Both the position numbers and the translations under genes were made by a program. 64,000 nt of DNA from Trichoplusia ni (lineage: Eukaryota > Arthropoda > Insecta > Lepidoptera > Noctuidae). Under the pieces are notes generated by a model. That model ran no database searches. It was not told the DNA's origin and was given only the letters and a program-made list of their open reading frames with translations. The stretch spans positions 6,386,001 to 6,450,000 of the forward strand of contig NC_039479.1 of the NCBI RefSeq assembly GCF_003590095.1. The letters run 5' to 3'. Of this stretch, positions 14,376-27,466 are shown one piece after another; position 1 is the stretch's first letter, and every line of letters begins with the position of its first letter.

Positions 14376-15046
14376 ACAACTAACGCTGAAAAATTTTAAT
14401 GGATCGTATATTTCACTGTTGACGTACAAGATTTCTTATTATATTCTCACTAATATCACAGAAATGGATCTTATTACGTGTAGGATAAGTACTAAAGTTG
14501 TGTCGTGAGTTTATGAAAATTCGGTGTAGAAATAGACGACCGCATTGCGTGGGTGAACATCACATCTAAATATTATGGATACAAACATTCCAAATTAGCT
14601 ACGGACATTAAACGGAATGTATACTTTAATAATATATTTTCCCTTAATACTCGAGCTGTCAACGTGTCGTTTTGTTTACGACAATTATGTAAACACGATG
14701 CTTCGACTCTAAATCAACAACATTCCAATTGAAATGTTTTCTAGTAAATTGATTCATTCAAATATTAACTAACCTATACCACAGCCGTACTTACAAACCA
14801 AATAAATAAATCCCTTCACTCTAGGGTTGTCTTTAATGAAATTAAACGTTGAACCTTTTTCATTTGATGATGTTACATGTTATGAATACAATTATTGAAC
14901 TTAGAATGAAATTAGCATCACAAGTAAGAGTGCGTGCTGCTCATGAATAATTTACGACATGAAACATAAAAAGTTTTAATTTTTATAGCCTTTACGTGAT
15001 GCAAAGTACCGAACAATGGGCGTATATTAAAGTTTCTCCCGGTAGC

Positions 15047-15085
15047 TATAAAAGCGCGCATCGGAGCGGGCAGACAGATTAGTTT
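15047..15085 (+). promoter_or_regulatory. TATA-type core promoter candidate
   Basis: CTATAAAAGCGCGC places a canonical TATAAAAG at 15047-15054, and about 31-34 nt downstream lies GATTAGTTT, which could act as initiator near 15081. A CpG-richer stretch (15100-15290) follows, as is usual for a transcribed 5' end. No protein-coding frame of note follows on the plus strand, so if used it would drive a non-coding or distantly spliced transcript antisense to scribbler. Confidence 0.35.
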
Positions 15086-18000
15086 CGGTAACCCTAGTCT
15101 CCGTGTCAACTGATCGGCCGGCTTTGCGGCACACCGAGCGAACGAGTCGAGAATCCGTGCTCACTAATACTAGGGGACCAGAGCACCGCCGAAAGTATGG
15201 AGTGCACATCGCAAACACGAGCGTACGCACACACCGGAACAAAGCAGAGAATCGATACGAGAGGGGGGCCTCCCGCGGCCCATCGAGGGGATGAATTTAA
15301 ATTATTCACAGCGGGTATAACTGCGTGCCGTCTTTAACAAACAAATTACGTATGCGCACCTAATAACGCGATACACGAGGCGCTCGGCTTCTGGGCCACC
15401 GAGCTTTCAATTATAACTTGGTAGGATAAGCGACGCGGGTTGGATTTGTAATTACCTCCGACCGATGGCTGCTCCGAGCTCGGAATTCACTAATTAGTTC
15501 AACTATGTCGTAATTACGAGCTCTGTGAAATCGTAAACGGCATTAAAAGCTTTCAGCTCACTCAGTCAACACACTACGTGTATTGTTGAGTTTTCTTAAT
15601 TAACGCCTTGTAATTTATTGGCAGAGTCACCGCAGTAAATATTACGTGTGAATGATGATACTCATTCAATTATTAAGAAATGATTCATAGGCATAATTAT
15701 AATTTCCATTTTAAGACAGTATAATTATCTGGCTAATAACGCGAAATAATGCAAAGGATTTCTGCTAAAAATATCATCAAGCCAATTAAATTTAAGAGAA
15801 CAGCTTTGTCCAAATAAAAACCTAAAACGACATCGTTTTCAGCATAAAACACAAGTAGCACGTTTAGTAATAAGGCACAATGCGAAAAGAAATACCAGAC
15901 ACCGATTAGAGAAAGGGAAATGCTCGCTTCAATCTCAATCATCTGCCCTAAACGCCGACACAAAGTAAGAAAGTAGGGAGCGTATAAAACGTCAAAAGAG
16001 ATTGAATATCGATTGTCGAGTCGACAGCAATCTCGAGCTCTCGTCGTGAGGAGACGCGAGGAGGCGTGCGGAGGAGCGAGGGGCGCGGGGGGCGCGGGCC
16101 ACTTCCGACCACCCGTGACAATTTATGTTATTGGCACCGCGCTGCCCGCCGGTGATACGGGACCCTCACATGTAATTGTTAGTTGGATACCGCAGGATAT
16201 TGGCGAATTAAACGAGAGCGGTGATTGATTAACCACCGATAACGATTACGGATATTGCGGTGCCCGAATGAAAAATGAAGGGAGAAAAGGGGAGCCTCGA
16301 GCGCCATCAAATAAAGCAAAAATCTGTTTAAAAAACAAACACTGTCATCAAAACGAAAGTGAATCGAAATGCCCGTAATCGTGGCGCACCGAACAGAAAT
16401 AAAACAAAACACGACGCGCATGCACGCGGCACTCGCCCGTTTACAGATTAAGCCGAAAAATCAACAAAAATATATTTTAATCCGACCCAACAGCATTCTC
16501 GCATTTCCGGCGGCAAAAACTCGCTCGCCACGACACATGGGCGAGAAAAAACCCGAGTTATTATCTTAAGTCGAACCCAACAGAAACCATTAGTAAACAA
16601 CACGGGCACAAAAGAGGGCAAAATAGCGGCTTATAAAAAACGTAACAAAAAATCAGCTTTTGATCCCAAGCTCCCCTATATTTTGTTTGTGAAGGTTTTA
16701 TTAGTCGACGAACTAGTCGAGCGATCCGATTTGTTCGTACATCTCCCAAATCGTGTAGTTTTATTGGGATTAATGTTTTTTTTGACGTATTTTCCATGCT
16801 GACGTGCTGCGGAAACTGTAAAGTATAAATTGGAATCGCACAAACTGACGCAAAGTCAACTCTAAAAACAAGCAGAGTATGTAAAATGCTATTGGTGTTC
16901 TGCGCAAACTATTTTGAATGCGAGATACTCCAAGTCGTTTACACACATTTGAATACGATGTGTGGTGCGACAAATCTGTTCTGGTCTCTGTCGCAGTGAA
17001 ACTTTCCACTGAACAAAGAGACGCGCAGGTAAACGCCAGCTGCGGATTACTGCCGTGACCGACTAAACAATCGACTCGATCCCGGATCCGGTCGACTAAA
17101 TTCGAAACGACTCCACCGACGCCGTCGACCCGATACGAGAGACGAGAACACGCTATAACTAACTTAAATGGCTTTATGACAACTAAGACGGGGGAATTTA
17201 TTAGAGAACCGACGCAGCTCTATGTTATTCTATTGATGACAGATTGACTCGGCGTTAATTGATGTAATAATAGGGGACGATCGAGGCGTCTCAATGTGCC
17301 AGCTGTCAATTGGGCAGCAAACAATCCGAGTGGAATAATATTCAGTTACTCAGCCAAATTGCAAAACCGTTAAATAAGTAACTGTAAACATAAACTGTGC
17401 ACGCCGTGAACGGAGCGGAAACGTGTGGAGCGTGAATCGTGATAACTTACAGATCACTGCAATTAATGTTGAATCAATTTGCTTTGCAGAAGCGAATATT
17501 TATTATCGTTTCAATTGTTCATGACATAATAAACGAGAACATAACAAACCGCAGCCGAGTATAATACGAAGCGGAAATAATAATGGCATTTGTTAGAGCG
17601 GAGCGCGCTGTCGGCGCCGCGGGCCTTGCCCGGCCTCACATCCTAATTACGCCAATAATAATTACACAGTAGCCGCCGGCAGCTGGCGAACTACCTCCTC
17701 GCGCCTACTGCTGTCTCGATCAATAGCTTAATGAACTTCCAATAGAAAAAATACTACGGACAGCGGGGCTTGTTCATATTCATGCCCGGAATTCATTACG
17801 CATATCATTCCAACCATGCATTAATACGAGCGGTGGCTCTGTTAAGTGGGATCAGAAATACCCATTTAATTGAGTCTAGTGTTTTATGAGGCACAAGAAA
17901 CCATTATTACATAGCTGACTTTCCGACTGCGTATCCTGCCGGCTCGATCATGTCGAAGTGGACGCCTATAATAATGATGGTTGTGCATTTATAGTAATTA

Positions 18001-18698
18001 TTGCGATTCGTTCCGCGGCCTACGAGGGAGTTATGCTCCGATAGCCCATTTATTTTATCGCATCAGTCAATTACTTCGTGTATGGGTTATTAAAATTTTA
18101 ATTCTCGGCATGAAGCCATGGAGTTTGGCTGAAGCAATAACGTTTTTTAAATGAATGATGATACGCCCGGAGCAGGTAACGCGATACGTGCGTTCTACGT
18201 ATAAATAAAGCCGTTGAAGCGCAAAATTCATTGGAATTTATCACTCACGTCAGAGATGGTTCAATTTTGCACACACCATGTCGATACATTATACTGCACT
18301 ATCGTCAGCCGCTGCTCTTTTGATTATTTACATACTGGCAGATTAATTATACAGCTCGCAGACATTAATTCTTATTTTTATGTCTTGGTAATTAAATATG
18401 GCCGCTCGGTGCGTATCCATACGAGTTGATAACATCGGTACTTATGAGAACATATAAACTGTTTAAAGTTGCAATCTGTATCGAAACAGAAATTGATTTT
18501 AGAATTGGCGTGACTTGCGGCACAAGCTCGAACATATTTATTTAATGTAAGCGGTGAGCTTGGCAGCCAGTTAGCAGTTAGTTTAGTGAGAACACTGATC
18601 AGCCAGCAATCAATATGTAAATTTATTCAGAGCGATCGGTATAATCGAGCGCTGCGGTGCTATTAACCTCATTTGTGACGACATATTCATGTTAAATA

Positions 18699-18715
18699 TC
18701 ATGCTCCCCTGGTCA
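18699..18715 (-). promoter_or_regulatory. Bipartite motif copy 6
   Basis: Minus strand TGACCAGGGGAGCATGA; left half with two changes, right half GCATGA, spacer identical to copy 1. Confidence 0.45.
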
Positions 18716-19082
18716 CTTTGATAGAAATCATATTAATTTATCGCATCTGCCACGATTCAGTTAATCTTTCTTGATTGATCTTTTTTTTTATTTATGCTTG
18801 ATCATCATGGCAATTGGCTGGCATTTTTAAAGATTTATCTTGATTTAAAATATAAAAATACGTTTGTTAGTTCTTTGACTGAATGAAAATATGTCTTATA
18901 CAGTGTTTTTGTTAACATACAATTGAATTAATTGCAGTACACCACAGAGATTATTTACTATAATTTGATAATTAAAAGGCAAGCTTTCTCTAAGTAAATA
19001 AAAATAGTGATAAAGGGAGGGGTATTAAAATCACCACCCCTCATTTGTGCTTAGTCGTATAATAATGTATACCACGGTTTAA

Positions 19083-19099
19083 GTACCAGGGGCGCAGAC
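19083..19099 (+). promoter_or_regulatory. Bipartite motif copy 7
   Basis: GTACCAGGGGCGCAGAC; left half exact, right half GCAGAC. Confidence 0.45.
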
Positions 19100-20974
19100 A
19101 ATCAGCTAAATGGTCAGGGGTGCAGTGATAGTGTTGCGATGCAAAGGTATGAATGCATCTTCCCAGTTGTGGCAGATGAATAACGAAAAGTATTTTTACT
19201 TCTGCTGTCATCAATCTTATTATACGTTAGGGGAATTGGAATTAAATTGATTTTTAAACTGAACGAATGGTATTAATATAAAATGAAAACTAACATGGAT
19301 TATTTTAAGTTTTTTTTAGGTTGTAAAAACTATTGAAGTCTCTTAATTTAATTAAGGTCATTTCTAATTGATAGATAATGTTTTACTTCTTTGCTTTAAG
19401 ATTATGGGTTTAATGAAGTTTTAATAACAAAAAGTACAGCTCGATTCATTTATTTTACGCAAAAATGTTTTAATAAGGCTGTAAACTAGATGAGATCTTT
19501 AAACATTGTTAGAATGAGACTAAAGACTTCAAAATTGATATCTCGTCTTTAATTATCACGCTCAGAAAGTTTTCCAGTTAGGGGGCGAACGTTAAATTGA
19601 TTCCACAGGCACTTTAGAAATTTTTAGAGCCCTCGACAGTGATTAATGAATGGAATTTTGGAGACTGCGATGTGTTCGCAACCCTCGAACGAATAACAAG
19701 AAAAGCAAAGGGAGCGACTCCCTCCATCTTAGATTCACCCTATACATTTATTCGGTACAGTAATTTCGGTTGAGCCATAAAATATTGCGGGCCCGGTATT
19801 GCTCAAGCAGCTGCCATTGATAAAACTTTAATGTAACAAACTAACCATAATTTGATGTGGTTAAGCGTGATGAGTTCATACGAGACGCGCGGTTTGCATA
19901 AACCTTTGGCAATAGCTCCGAGTCACGTCGAAATGATTAATGATGCGTGTCGTGCATTCGCTTAAGCATTGTGAAAGATGTTCATTGCATGCAGGTGCAC
20001 AAGCCGCCGAGGATTCTTCACTGGAGGTATTTATTAACGGACCCGCTTAACTATTTTATCGGGGACTGGGAAAGCGACCGGTGATTACGTCGACTTAACG
20101 AGCCGATCCCCATTACTAGTACCGTTCTCTATATGTGTACCGCGCATGACAACTTGCTGCAACATTCTCAATTAACGGTCTAACTTTGCATTTGTATGAG
20201 ATCACTTTCGAGTTACGGGTTTACAGCGATTTGGTGAAGACGCCTCAAGTAAATAGTCTAATTATAGATAATATAGATGTAGAGCATTAAATCAGGATAT
20301 TAATAAATGCTGCATTTATTATTTTATCACTGTTACAAAACATTTTTTTAAAACGTTCAATTAATTTTCACGCATAAAAATAAGCTAGTTGAAAACAATT
20401 CGCTTGTTCTCGCCGTTATCCGCATTTCTCCTACATTCCATAGTTTTATTTTTTTCACCCGTGCGAGGGATTTTGATCGCGGTCAGTGTGGTTGCCGTCC
20501 ACAAAAATGAAAAAAGGGTCATACAGGTCGCTTCGTTTTATTACTGCAGCATGCCTAGATGGCATGTCTGCTCAATAAGGCGGGAGCACTCATGACCTTC
20601 CCTAATCAATTCAATTGATCCATTCATGAAGAATCATAGTGAGTTGGCTTTATAGTAGCCACAGAATTTTGTCAGCAGCTTTTTGAATATGTAATCAGCA
20701 TAGTTATTCGAAGGTAACTAAACTTTGACTTCTGATTTTAAACTCAAAGATTGTATCTTAATTCTCTGAAATGTGGAAACATAACAAGTCTGCTTCGACT
20801 AAGCCCTTGATAAAATACAAAATAACTAGCCGCTTGTGGAACGGTACTCAATGGTTGGTACTTAGTAGCTTTCTGTTGCATAATCTGGCTTTTGAATTTG
20901 TGCATCGAAGATACACAGCCTTATTTGCCACGGAGGCCACAATCGCATTAATTTGTGGAGTGCAGCGGGTATTG

Positions 20975-21075
20975 TGACGTGGCCGGGGCGCGGGGCGTGC
21001 GGTGCGGGCGGCGGGGGAGGCGGGGCGGCCCGCTGGGGTGATTTAATGAACCGATGCGGCAGGCGACAGGCGCGG
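20975..21075. other. GC-rich patch 550 bp downstream of the scribbler exon
   Basis: GTGGCCGGGGCGCGGGGCGT and GGGGGAGGCGGGGCGGCC form a short GC-rich block. It lies in the intron just after the exon and could be an intronic regulatory element. Frames through it are low-complexity and not protein-like. Confidence 0.3.
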
Positions 21076-21624
21076 ATTACACCCCACGACCGTTTGCACT
21101 CAATCAAGCTCGCAAACAGCCCTAAGCCCGGACAATTAAATACACTGTTCCGAAACAATCAGATACACACGCGATAAGAGCAATCGGACGATTAGTGCGC
21201 GATTATTGTTATCAACGACGATTGGGTGATCGATAGATTACTGCAAGTGACTTCACAGCTCTGTGTCAACGTGGTGTCCTTGTCGACAGGTCAGAGGTTC
21301 ATTGTAATGGATAATTGGCAACTAGTAGTTAGATACAATGTAATATTTGTAATGTTTTATAAGATCGTTAAATACGAAATGCTACAACCAACATACATCG
21401 GCCTTCTAGCAGTAATACGCCGTGACATATCGTTATGGCACAATGTTGTGTTTTAGATTTCTAACAAAGAGTTTACCTTTTATTCTTTGTTGTGTCAGGT
21501 TTCTATTTTTAAATAGGTGTTTTGTACTAAACATTAGGAGATGAGAGCAGACTATCAGGTTAGACAGTGCTCATAGAAATAATGTGTGTTACAGCAGGAC
21601 ATCCAATAAAAGTGAAGATCATAC

Positions 21625-22470
21625 CTTATTTTCAGTTTTTTGTTTTTTGGCTGGTGGAGGCTGCGAACTGTGCGTTTCTTGCCGTGAGTCGTCAGGTTCA
21701 GGTTTGGAAGGGGTTGAGGGCGCATGCGGGGCATGCGAAGTATGATGCGCGTGCTGCGCCGGCGCCGGCGCCGGCGGGGGCGCGGGGGCGGGTGTGGCCG
21801 GCGCCGGGGGCGCGGGCGCGGGGGGCTTGCTGTCCATGCGCGGCGCGGGCGCGGGCCGGGGCTCGGGCTTGGCGTGCGGCGCGTGCGGCGCGTGAGGAGC
21901 GTGCGGCGCGGGCGCGGAGAGCGCGGGCGTGTGCGGCGGCGGCGGCGCAGGCGGCCCGGGTGCGTTGGGCGGCGGCGGCACGCGCGCCACGCCGTTCACG
22001 TCGTGCGGCGGGTGCGGGTGGTGATGCTTGTCTCGCGCCTTGTCGCGGCGGTGTCCTCCGGACCCTCGCTTGGCGGCGGCGGGCGGCGCGGCTTGCGCGG
22101 GCACCGTCGACTTGGGCTCACCGTTCATTTCGTTCGACTTGACGATCTCGTGCTTGGCTTCGGAGCTCTTGGTGCCAGGCTTGGTGCGCTTGATCTTCAT
22201 CTTGAGCGCGGTGCGCTGCGCGTCAGGTTCGGCGCGCGCCGCCATGCCGCCCGCCTCGTCGGTCTTCTCTATGTCGGCATCGAGGTCTATGATGAGGTCG
22301 CCGATGCCGATGTCCCACTCGTTGTCATCGTACTCGAAGTTGGCGGGGTGCGCGTGGGGCGCGGGGCGAGCTCCGCCGGCCGGCGCGCCCTCCCTCATTG
22401 GCGCCGCCATGCGCGCCGGCTGCCCGCGCCCGCCCCCCGCTGCCCCGCACACGCACACACCATTGTAGCC
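21625..22470 (-). CDS. sbb: scribbler/brakeless (ZNF608/609-type) N-terminal exon
   Basis: Scribbler (brakeless, master of thickveins) is a nuclear co-regulator in insects, related to vertebrate ZNF608/ZNF609, acting in embryonic patterning, wing signalling, photoreceptor targeting and larval behaviour. The exon runs from acceptor CTTGTTTCAG to donor AATAAG|GTATGA, 846 nt, phase 0 at both ends. If translation starts at the good-context ATG at 22410 it encodes 262 residues. The diagnostic block is FEYDDNEWDIGIGDLI (25-40) continuing IDLDADIEK, matching the 'WDIGVGNLIIDLDADLEK' signature of ZNF608/609. A basic segment ALKMKIKRTKPGTK (68-81) follows, then long Pro/Ala/His-rich low complexity including HAPHAPHAPHAK (170-181), and an AKKQK basic end. 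The zinc-finger exon is not in the window, so the gene is partial. Coding could also enter from an upstream exon, as the frame is open to the acceptor. Confidence 0.88.
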
Positions 22471-24262
22471 CTGAAACAAGCAGATAGGTACCTCACATCC
22501 ACTCTATAACAACAACAATATGTAAAGTGTAAACCAAATTGTCCCTTGACCAGGAAATAAGTTGTCCTTGATCTACAACACCGTTCTTAATCTAGTTGTA
22601 ATCGTTACAACAACTCAACCGCACTGAAGCCAGGTACTTCATTCCCTTTTTGCAAGCAACGTAAAACTTGTCTCATCAAATGTCATTCAAAATATCTCAA
22701 TGGACTAGGTGCATATTTTTCCTATAGGTAGCTCATATTGGCAGTTTCATCACAGCTTTTATTGCAAAGTTTACAACTACTTCCAAGTGAACCTCATACT
22801 TTTCCTTCTGTACAAAAATACCGTTCGTACATATAGTTACAACTTAATTATAGTACCGCGAAATCTAAAATTATCTCTATCTGTTGATTAAATTCGCAGC
22901 ACAGCAAAGATTGATTACAGCAATATTAATATTTCTTTATCGACGAACTAACTGATGTAAGACATCGATAGACGAAATTTTAATAACAGCGTATCGAGCT
23001 GGCCAGCTCCTAAACTATAAAAATTAATACAGCGCTGTAAAAACCACTTAAATGAACATGTCCATTTAAAATTATTCCTTTATAGAAATTTCATATCGTA
23101 CGAAGTTATAACCAATTCAAAGGGGCAATAATCGTAAAATAGTAATAAAACAGCGTAGATAAGCCCGGTTACTCTCACAAAGCGTAACATAAACCCGGGC
23201 TAGGTGCGTACTTAGTGCCACAGCTATGCGTATTTATTGCAATTTACAACTCTGAGCATTAGATTCATAGAAGATGCAAACAGCCAGGGATTAGCGCTCG
23301 CATCCGCTCACGACGCGGACGCGCTCACTCGCAAAACGTTTTATATTCACACTAGCTTATGACGAACATTTTAAAAGCGAAACGAAATGTACGTTTCGTG
23401 CCAGCATGCCATTTAGAAAAACTATTATCGCGTTATCTATAGAAATGGGAATGTTTCATTTTACACACACCCTTACAACACCCGAAACTTTATGGTTTGT
23501 CCTCATGAAGTCATGACACACACGAAGCAAACATACTCTATAGAATTATTTATTTGTTTATAACAAGGTGACGTTTAACTATTTTAACAATGTATTTTGT
23601 AGACCAATATACCTCTAGTGCAGCATTCAATTTATGATTTAAGTTGATCGATAAATCATCTAATGAATTGTATTCGACTTGATCAGTGCTACACAGTAAA
23701 GAACAATTTAATAATTGTAATAAATAACGACGACTTCATAAACAAGCTCTTTGATTAACTATGAACATTTAATGTTAGGAAAATAATTTAAATTGTTTTA
23801 AACAAGGTTCCCTTTATACCTGAATGGAGCAATTTCAAATTTTATAGGAAAACAGCGCAACAGGGGTGATATCATAACAGGGTTGTCGACGATTATAACA
23901 AAAGAAAAGATTCTGAAAAAAAAATTGAAATGGTTGGTAATGGGTAAAATTGTTTTTTATCTAATAAGTTTTCTTTTTGTTGTAACTATATGATACATAT
24001 TGGAGGTAGATATTATTTAAATTCAACTATTATCAGTCACACAAAACTATTCGCCAGCATCGCCTCTGATTTCCTGCCTAACGTTTTTTCTGGACGATAT
24101 TGCCATGTCCCGAAGCAGTTTTCGAAACTTTTAAGTAGTGCAGAAAACTTTGTATGTGGCAGGCAGCCCTACATAGAGCGGGCAGTTTATAGCGACGGCG
24201 ACGATGCCGGCTTTACTGCGCCCTTTTGATAACTCCTCGTAACTTTTTTATGACGCGCGTGC

Positions 24263-24279
24263 TTATGCGAGCCTGGTAC
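24263..24279 (-). promoter_or_regulatory. Bipartite motif copy 8
   Basis: Minus strand GTACCAGGCTCGCATAA, a full match to both halves. Confidence 0.55.
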
Positions 24280-27200
24280 TAACGCTTCAGCATTATTCGA
24301 AAAGTACCTTGCCTGTACAATACATGAAAAACAAGCTTAGAAAATATCCCGGCGTTTGTTTAGCTGTTTTGAACAACATACCGACCGGTTAACGATATTG
24401 GTAACCTTTCGCACAAAGTTAATAAAGATGAATAAACTCGTTTTTCGAAATAAATAATTATTTTTCCATTAAATGCCGTTTAATTTAATGGCCATTTTGC
24501 AGATTGATTTTAGATTCTCGTTTGTTGTTTTTATACTTATGAGTTAGTCGGACTCGTAAAGGTTATAAATACACACTTGAAAAAGAGTAGACAATAATCG
24601 TTAAATACAGGTACTCTGATTAAGCCGCTATAAAGCTTTCTTTTGTATTATTTTTTATCCGTCTATTCATATCTATTCCAATCTATTTCTACCTGTATAT
24701 TTTTTATTACGGTACCGTGTATCATGCAGATAATTATTTCGCTCCAACGATACACATTTATCAGACGTTTGTTTCCTAGTATTAACAGTTACGCTTAATG
24801 GTGCTTTTAATTCAGAAACTATTCGAAACATGAGCTTTAAGCAAAAACGGAATACCACCATCACCGTCGATTCTGCGTACGAATACCAAGCATCTCTTTA
24901 ACATAAAAGAAACTCGTTGGGCGTGCTGTAAACAATTTAATCGTAAACTAACGCATTTAGAACACGTTTTTAAAGGGTATAAGCGTTATAAAGAAGCAAA
25001 TTGTGTAGCAAATAACGCTTATAATTAACTTTATACACGAACCAATTATATTGGCACTTAATTAGCAGTTCAGACGTGAACTTTTAATACATATTTGTCT
25101 TTCGCGGAATTGAAAACGAGCTGCCCTTTTTACTCTACTGATCCACAACTGTTAACATGTCACACTAAGAGAAAAATAAACTTTACTAATATACATTTAA
25201 GATCGATATTAGAACAAAAGCTCTTATTTTGTAACTTTATTATCTTGTATCTGTGATCCTTAAATGTGTTCTGTAGAATTTCTAGCATTCACAGAAACAT
25301 CTGAATGAACTTTTAAATTGGAAATAGTTGGAAGGCATGCTATGCCGGGGGTGTCCGTTACACATCCGGACAACCGGGTCGGAACGTGTTAACCGTCCAT
25401 TATCCCGTATCGGGTCAAATACCCACACAAGTCGACAAGTCCAATATTGACGTGAAGCAGGAAGACAGAAAACGAACCACTTTAAGATAAGCATTTATAT
25501 AAAAAGAGTACTTTAACAAGTACATGTGAACATGTCATACACACTTAAGAACTATGGGATATGTTTGCAGTTTCTATAACCATATGAAAAATGAGTTAAT
25601 AATTTTAGTCTAGTTTAGTAGTAAAATTTAGAATCCAGGATTCTTTAAGGTGTTTTTCAGCACTATTTACCAGTAGTGACTTTAGAATAATAAGAAAGTA
25701 CTGAAAGTAGGTATATTATGTAACTTTGATACATCACTTAGATATATTCCTGTGTTGGCATCGAACTAGCCTTTCGTGAATACAATAGGGATGATGACTG
25801 GGTATAAAAAGATAAAATCTCATTAGTCCCTCAGTTAGATAATTGAAAAGTTTGAACCACGTATTTTTTCCTTTTTCTGAAAAACTAGAATTGACAAAGA
25901 TTAACTGCTTTAAAGTTTAGGAGAGGGGGCTTGCGACGTAACGATATGGTAAAATTTATACTCAATCGTGACGTCAAGCGTAAGTTTCATTCACTGTAAT
26001 TTGGTCAATTTATGTTTGCGGGACAAATTAAAAAATACGTATCCATTATTATACACAAAACTACAAGACGGACACTGCAAAAAAAATTGTCGTCATCCCT
26101 ATTCCGTAACAGAGGCCATAGCTATAGATCCGCATATAAAGTATGTAATCGTTCAAATATTCTTATCTTAAATTCTAATAACGAAACATATCGACGGATA
26201 CCTAATAAAACACAAATAAAAGCAATATCCCATTGGCATATAAAAGTTAATTATAGTTTCGGAAACTAACCTCTAATTAAATCGAAAACTAGTTTGATAT
26301 CGAATATCGAGTATAACATTTTAATGGGTTGAACACGAATCGAATAATCTCTGGCTCAAAGCTGTCAGTCCATTCTCAAATAGGTAATAGAAACTAATTG
26401 ATACAAACCTATTTGGCGGGAATTAATCAAACGGCGTCGTTCAAATTTACTTATTACATTACAGGGCTACAATTAAATATTTAGACAATTATAATGTGTA
26501 ATTTTATTGCATTGACGGACGGACATAGTTGCTCTCGTGTTTTTGTTTTTATTTTTAATCGATTTAAAAAAAGAGTTTTTGTTCTTGTATTGCGTGATAT
26601 CTTTGATGTTATTCTTTAACAATAATATTTCTATAACGATTATGTGCAGTTATAAAGGTCCTTAGCAGCAAAGGTTTTTGCGCTATGCTTTTAAAGAACC
26701 TAGAATATTAATGCACATCATTTTTCTATTATGAAAGGTCACGATCTGGCTGTTCGTTAATTAAAAACAATTACTTACTAAACTAATTTTGATGAGCATA
26801 GCTTTATTAATTTCACGCTAAGCTTATTTACTTTTTTAACAAAAACCACTTGACCTTTATTATATGGAATATGAAAAACGTGTAGGTAAGTAAATTGTTT
26901 TGAGCACGAACGACTTGTTTGAGTACTCTGAATGTTTATGCTATGCTGGTACGAAGTTTTACTTTTTAGGTTAAAATATTCCATTGACATTTTAGTCTAA
27001 TTAAAAAGTACTCAAAATATGTTACAAGAACACTTAATCAACATTATTATAACACTCGTCTCGAACACAAATTCGTATTATTACAATTTATTCTACTTAC
27101 AAACGAGAGATGGAAGTTAGCAGTTAAAGAAGTTGAATAGACCAATTAACTCCTACTTCAATACGAAAACATGTTTAGCAACGAAAATAAAATGAATATC

Positions 27201-27449
27201 AAAAGTTTTTTCATAAACAACTCACGAAAAAGTTTTATAACGAGACGTATTTTAAAACTATATTATTAGTGATGACAAAGCACATTAAGCAAGTATTTCA
27301 GTATAATGATTTTAAACGTCAACATAAATGAAGAGAATGTTTTCAAAGGAAAGAGATGAATTGCTTAGTGGTAGATAAATCGCGACGGATTCCATTATAC
27401 TCCAGCCGTATGTTTGTCAATAGGGCGGCTGATTGGGAGCTCCTCGACG

Positions 27450-27466
27450 CGCTGCGAGCCTGGTAC
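27450..27466 (-). promoter_or_regulatory. Bipartite motif copy 9
   Basis: Minus strand GTACCAGGCTCGCAGCG; left half exact, spacer as in copy 8, right half GCAGCG. It sits inside a CpG-rich patch. Confidence 0.45.

Larger units (their letters stand above)
1..21624 (-). other. Presumed scribbler intron downstream of the 21.6 kb exon
   Basis: No further scribbler exon (for example the zinc finger or the conserved 'TWRNKTYVGTLLDC' type block of the family) can be found, and no other protein. The sequence is AT-rich with CpG-rich patches at about 815-960, 4366-4420, 15100-15290, 16040-16125, 17600-17640 and 20975-21075. Seven copies of the bipartite motif lie here. The longest open frame (7054-7761 minus) does not look coding. 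Confidence 0.5.

Noticed and set aside
21567..22509. Long plus-strand frames of 191, 261 and 146 codons
   Set aside because: They lie opposite the scribbler exon and are low-complexity Arg/Ala/Gly products of its GC-rich code; the minus frame carries the conserved WDIGIGDLIIDLD block.
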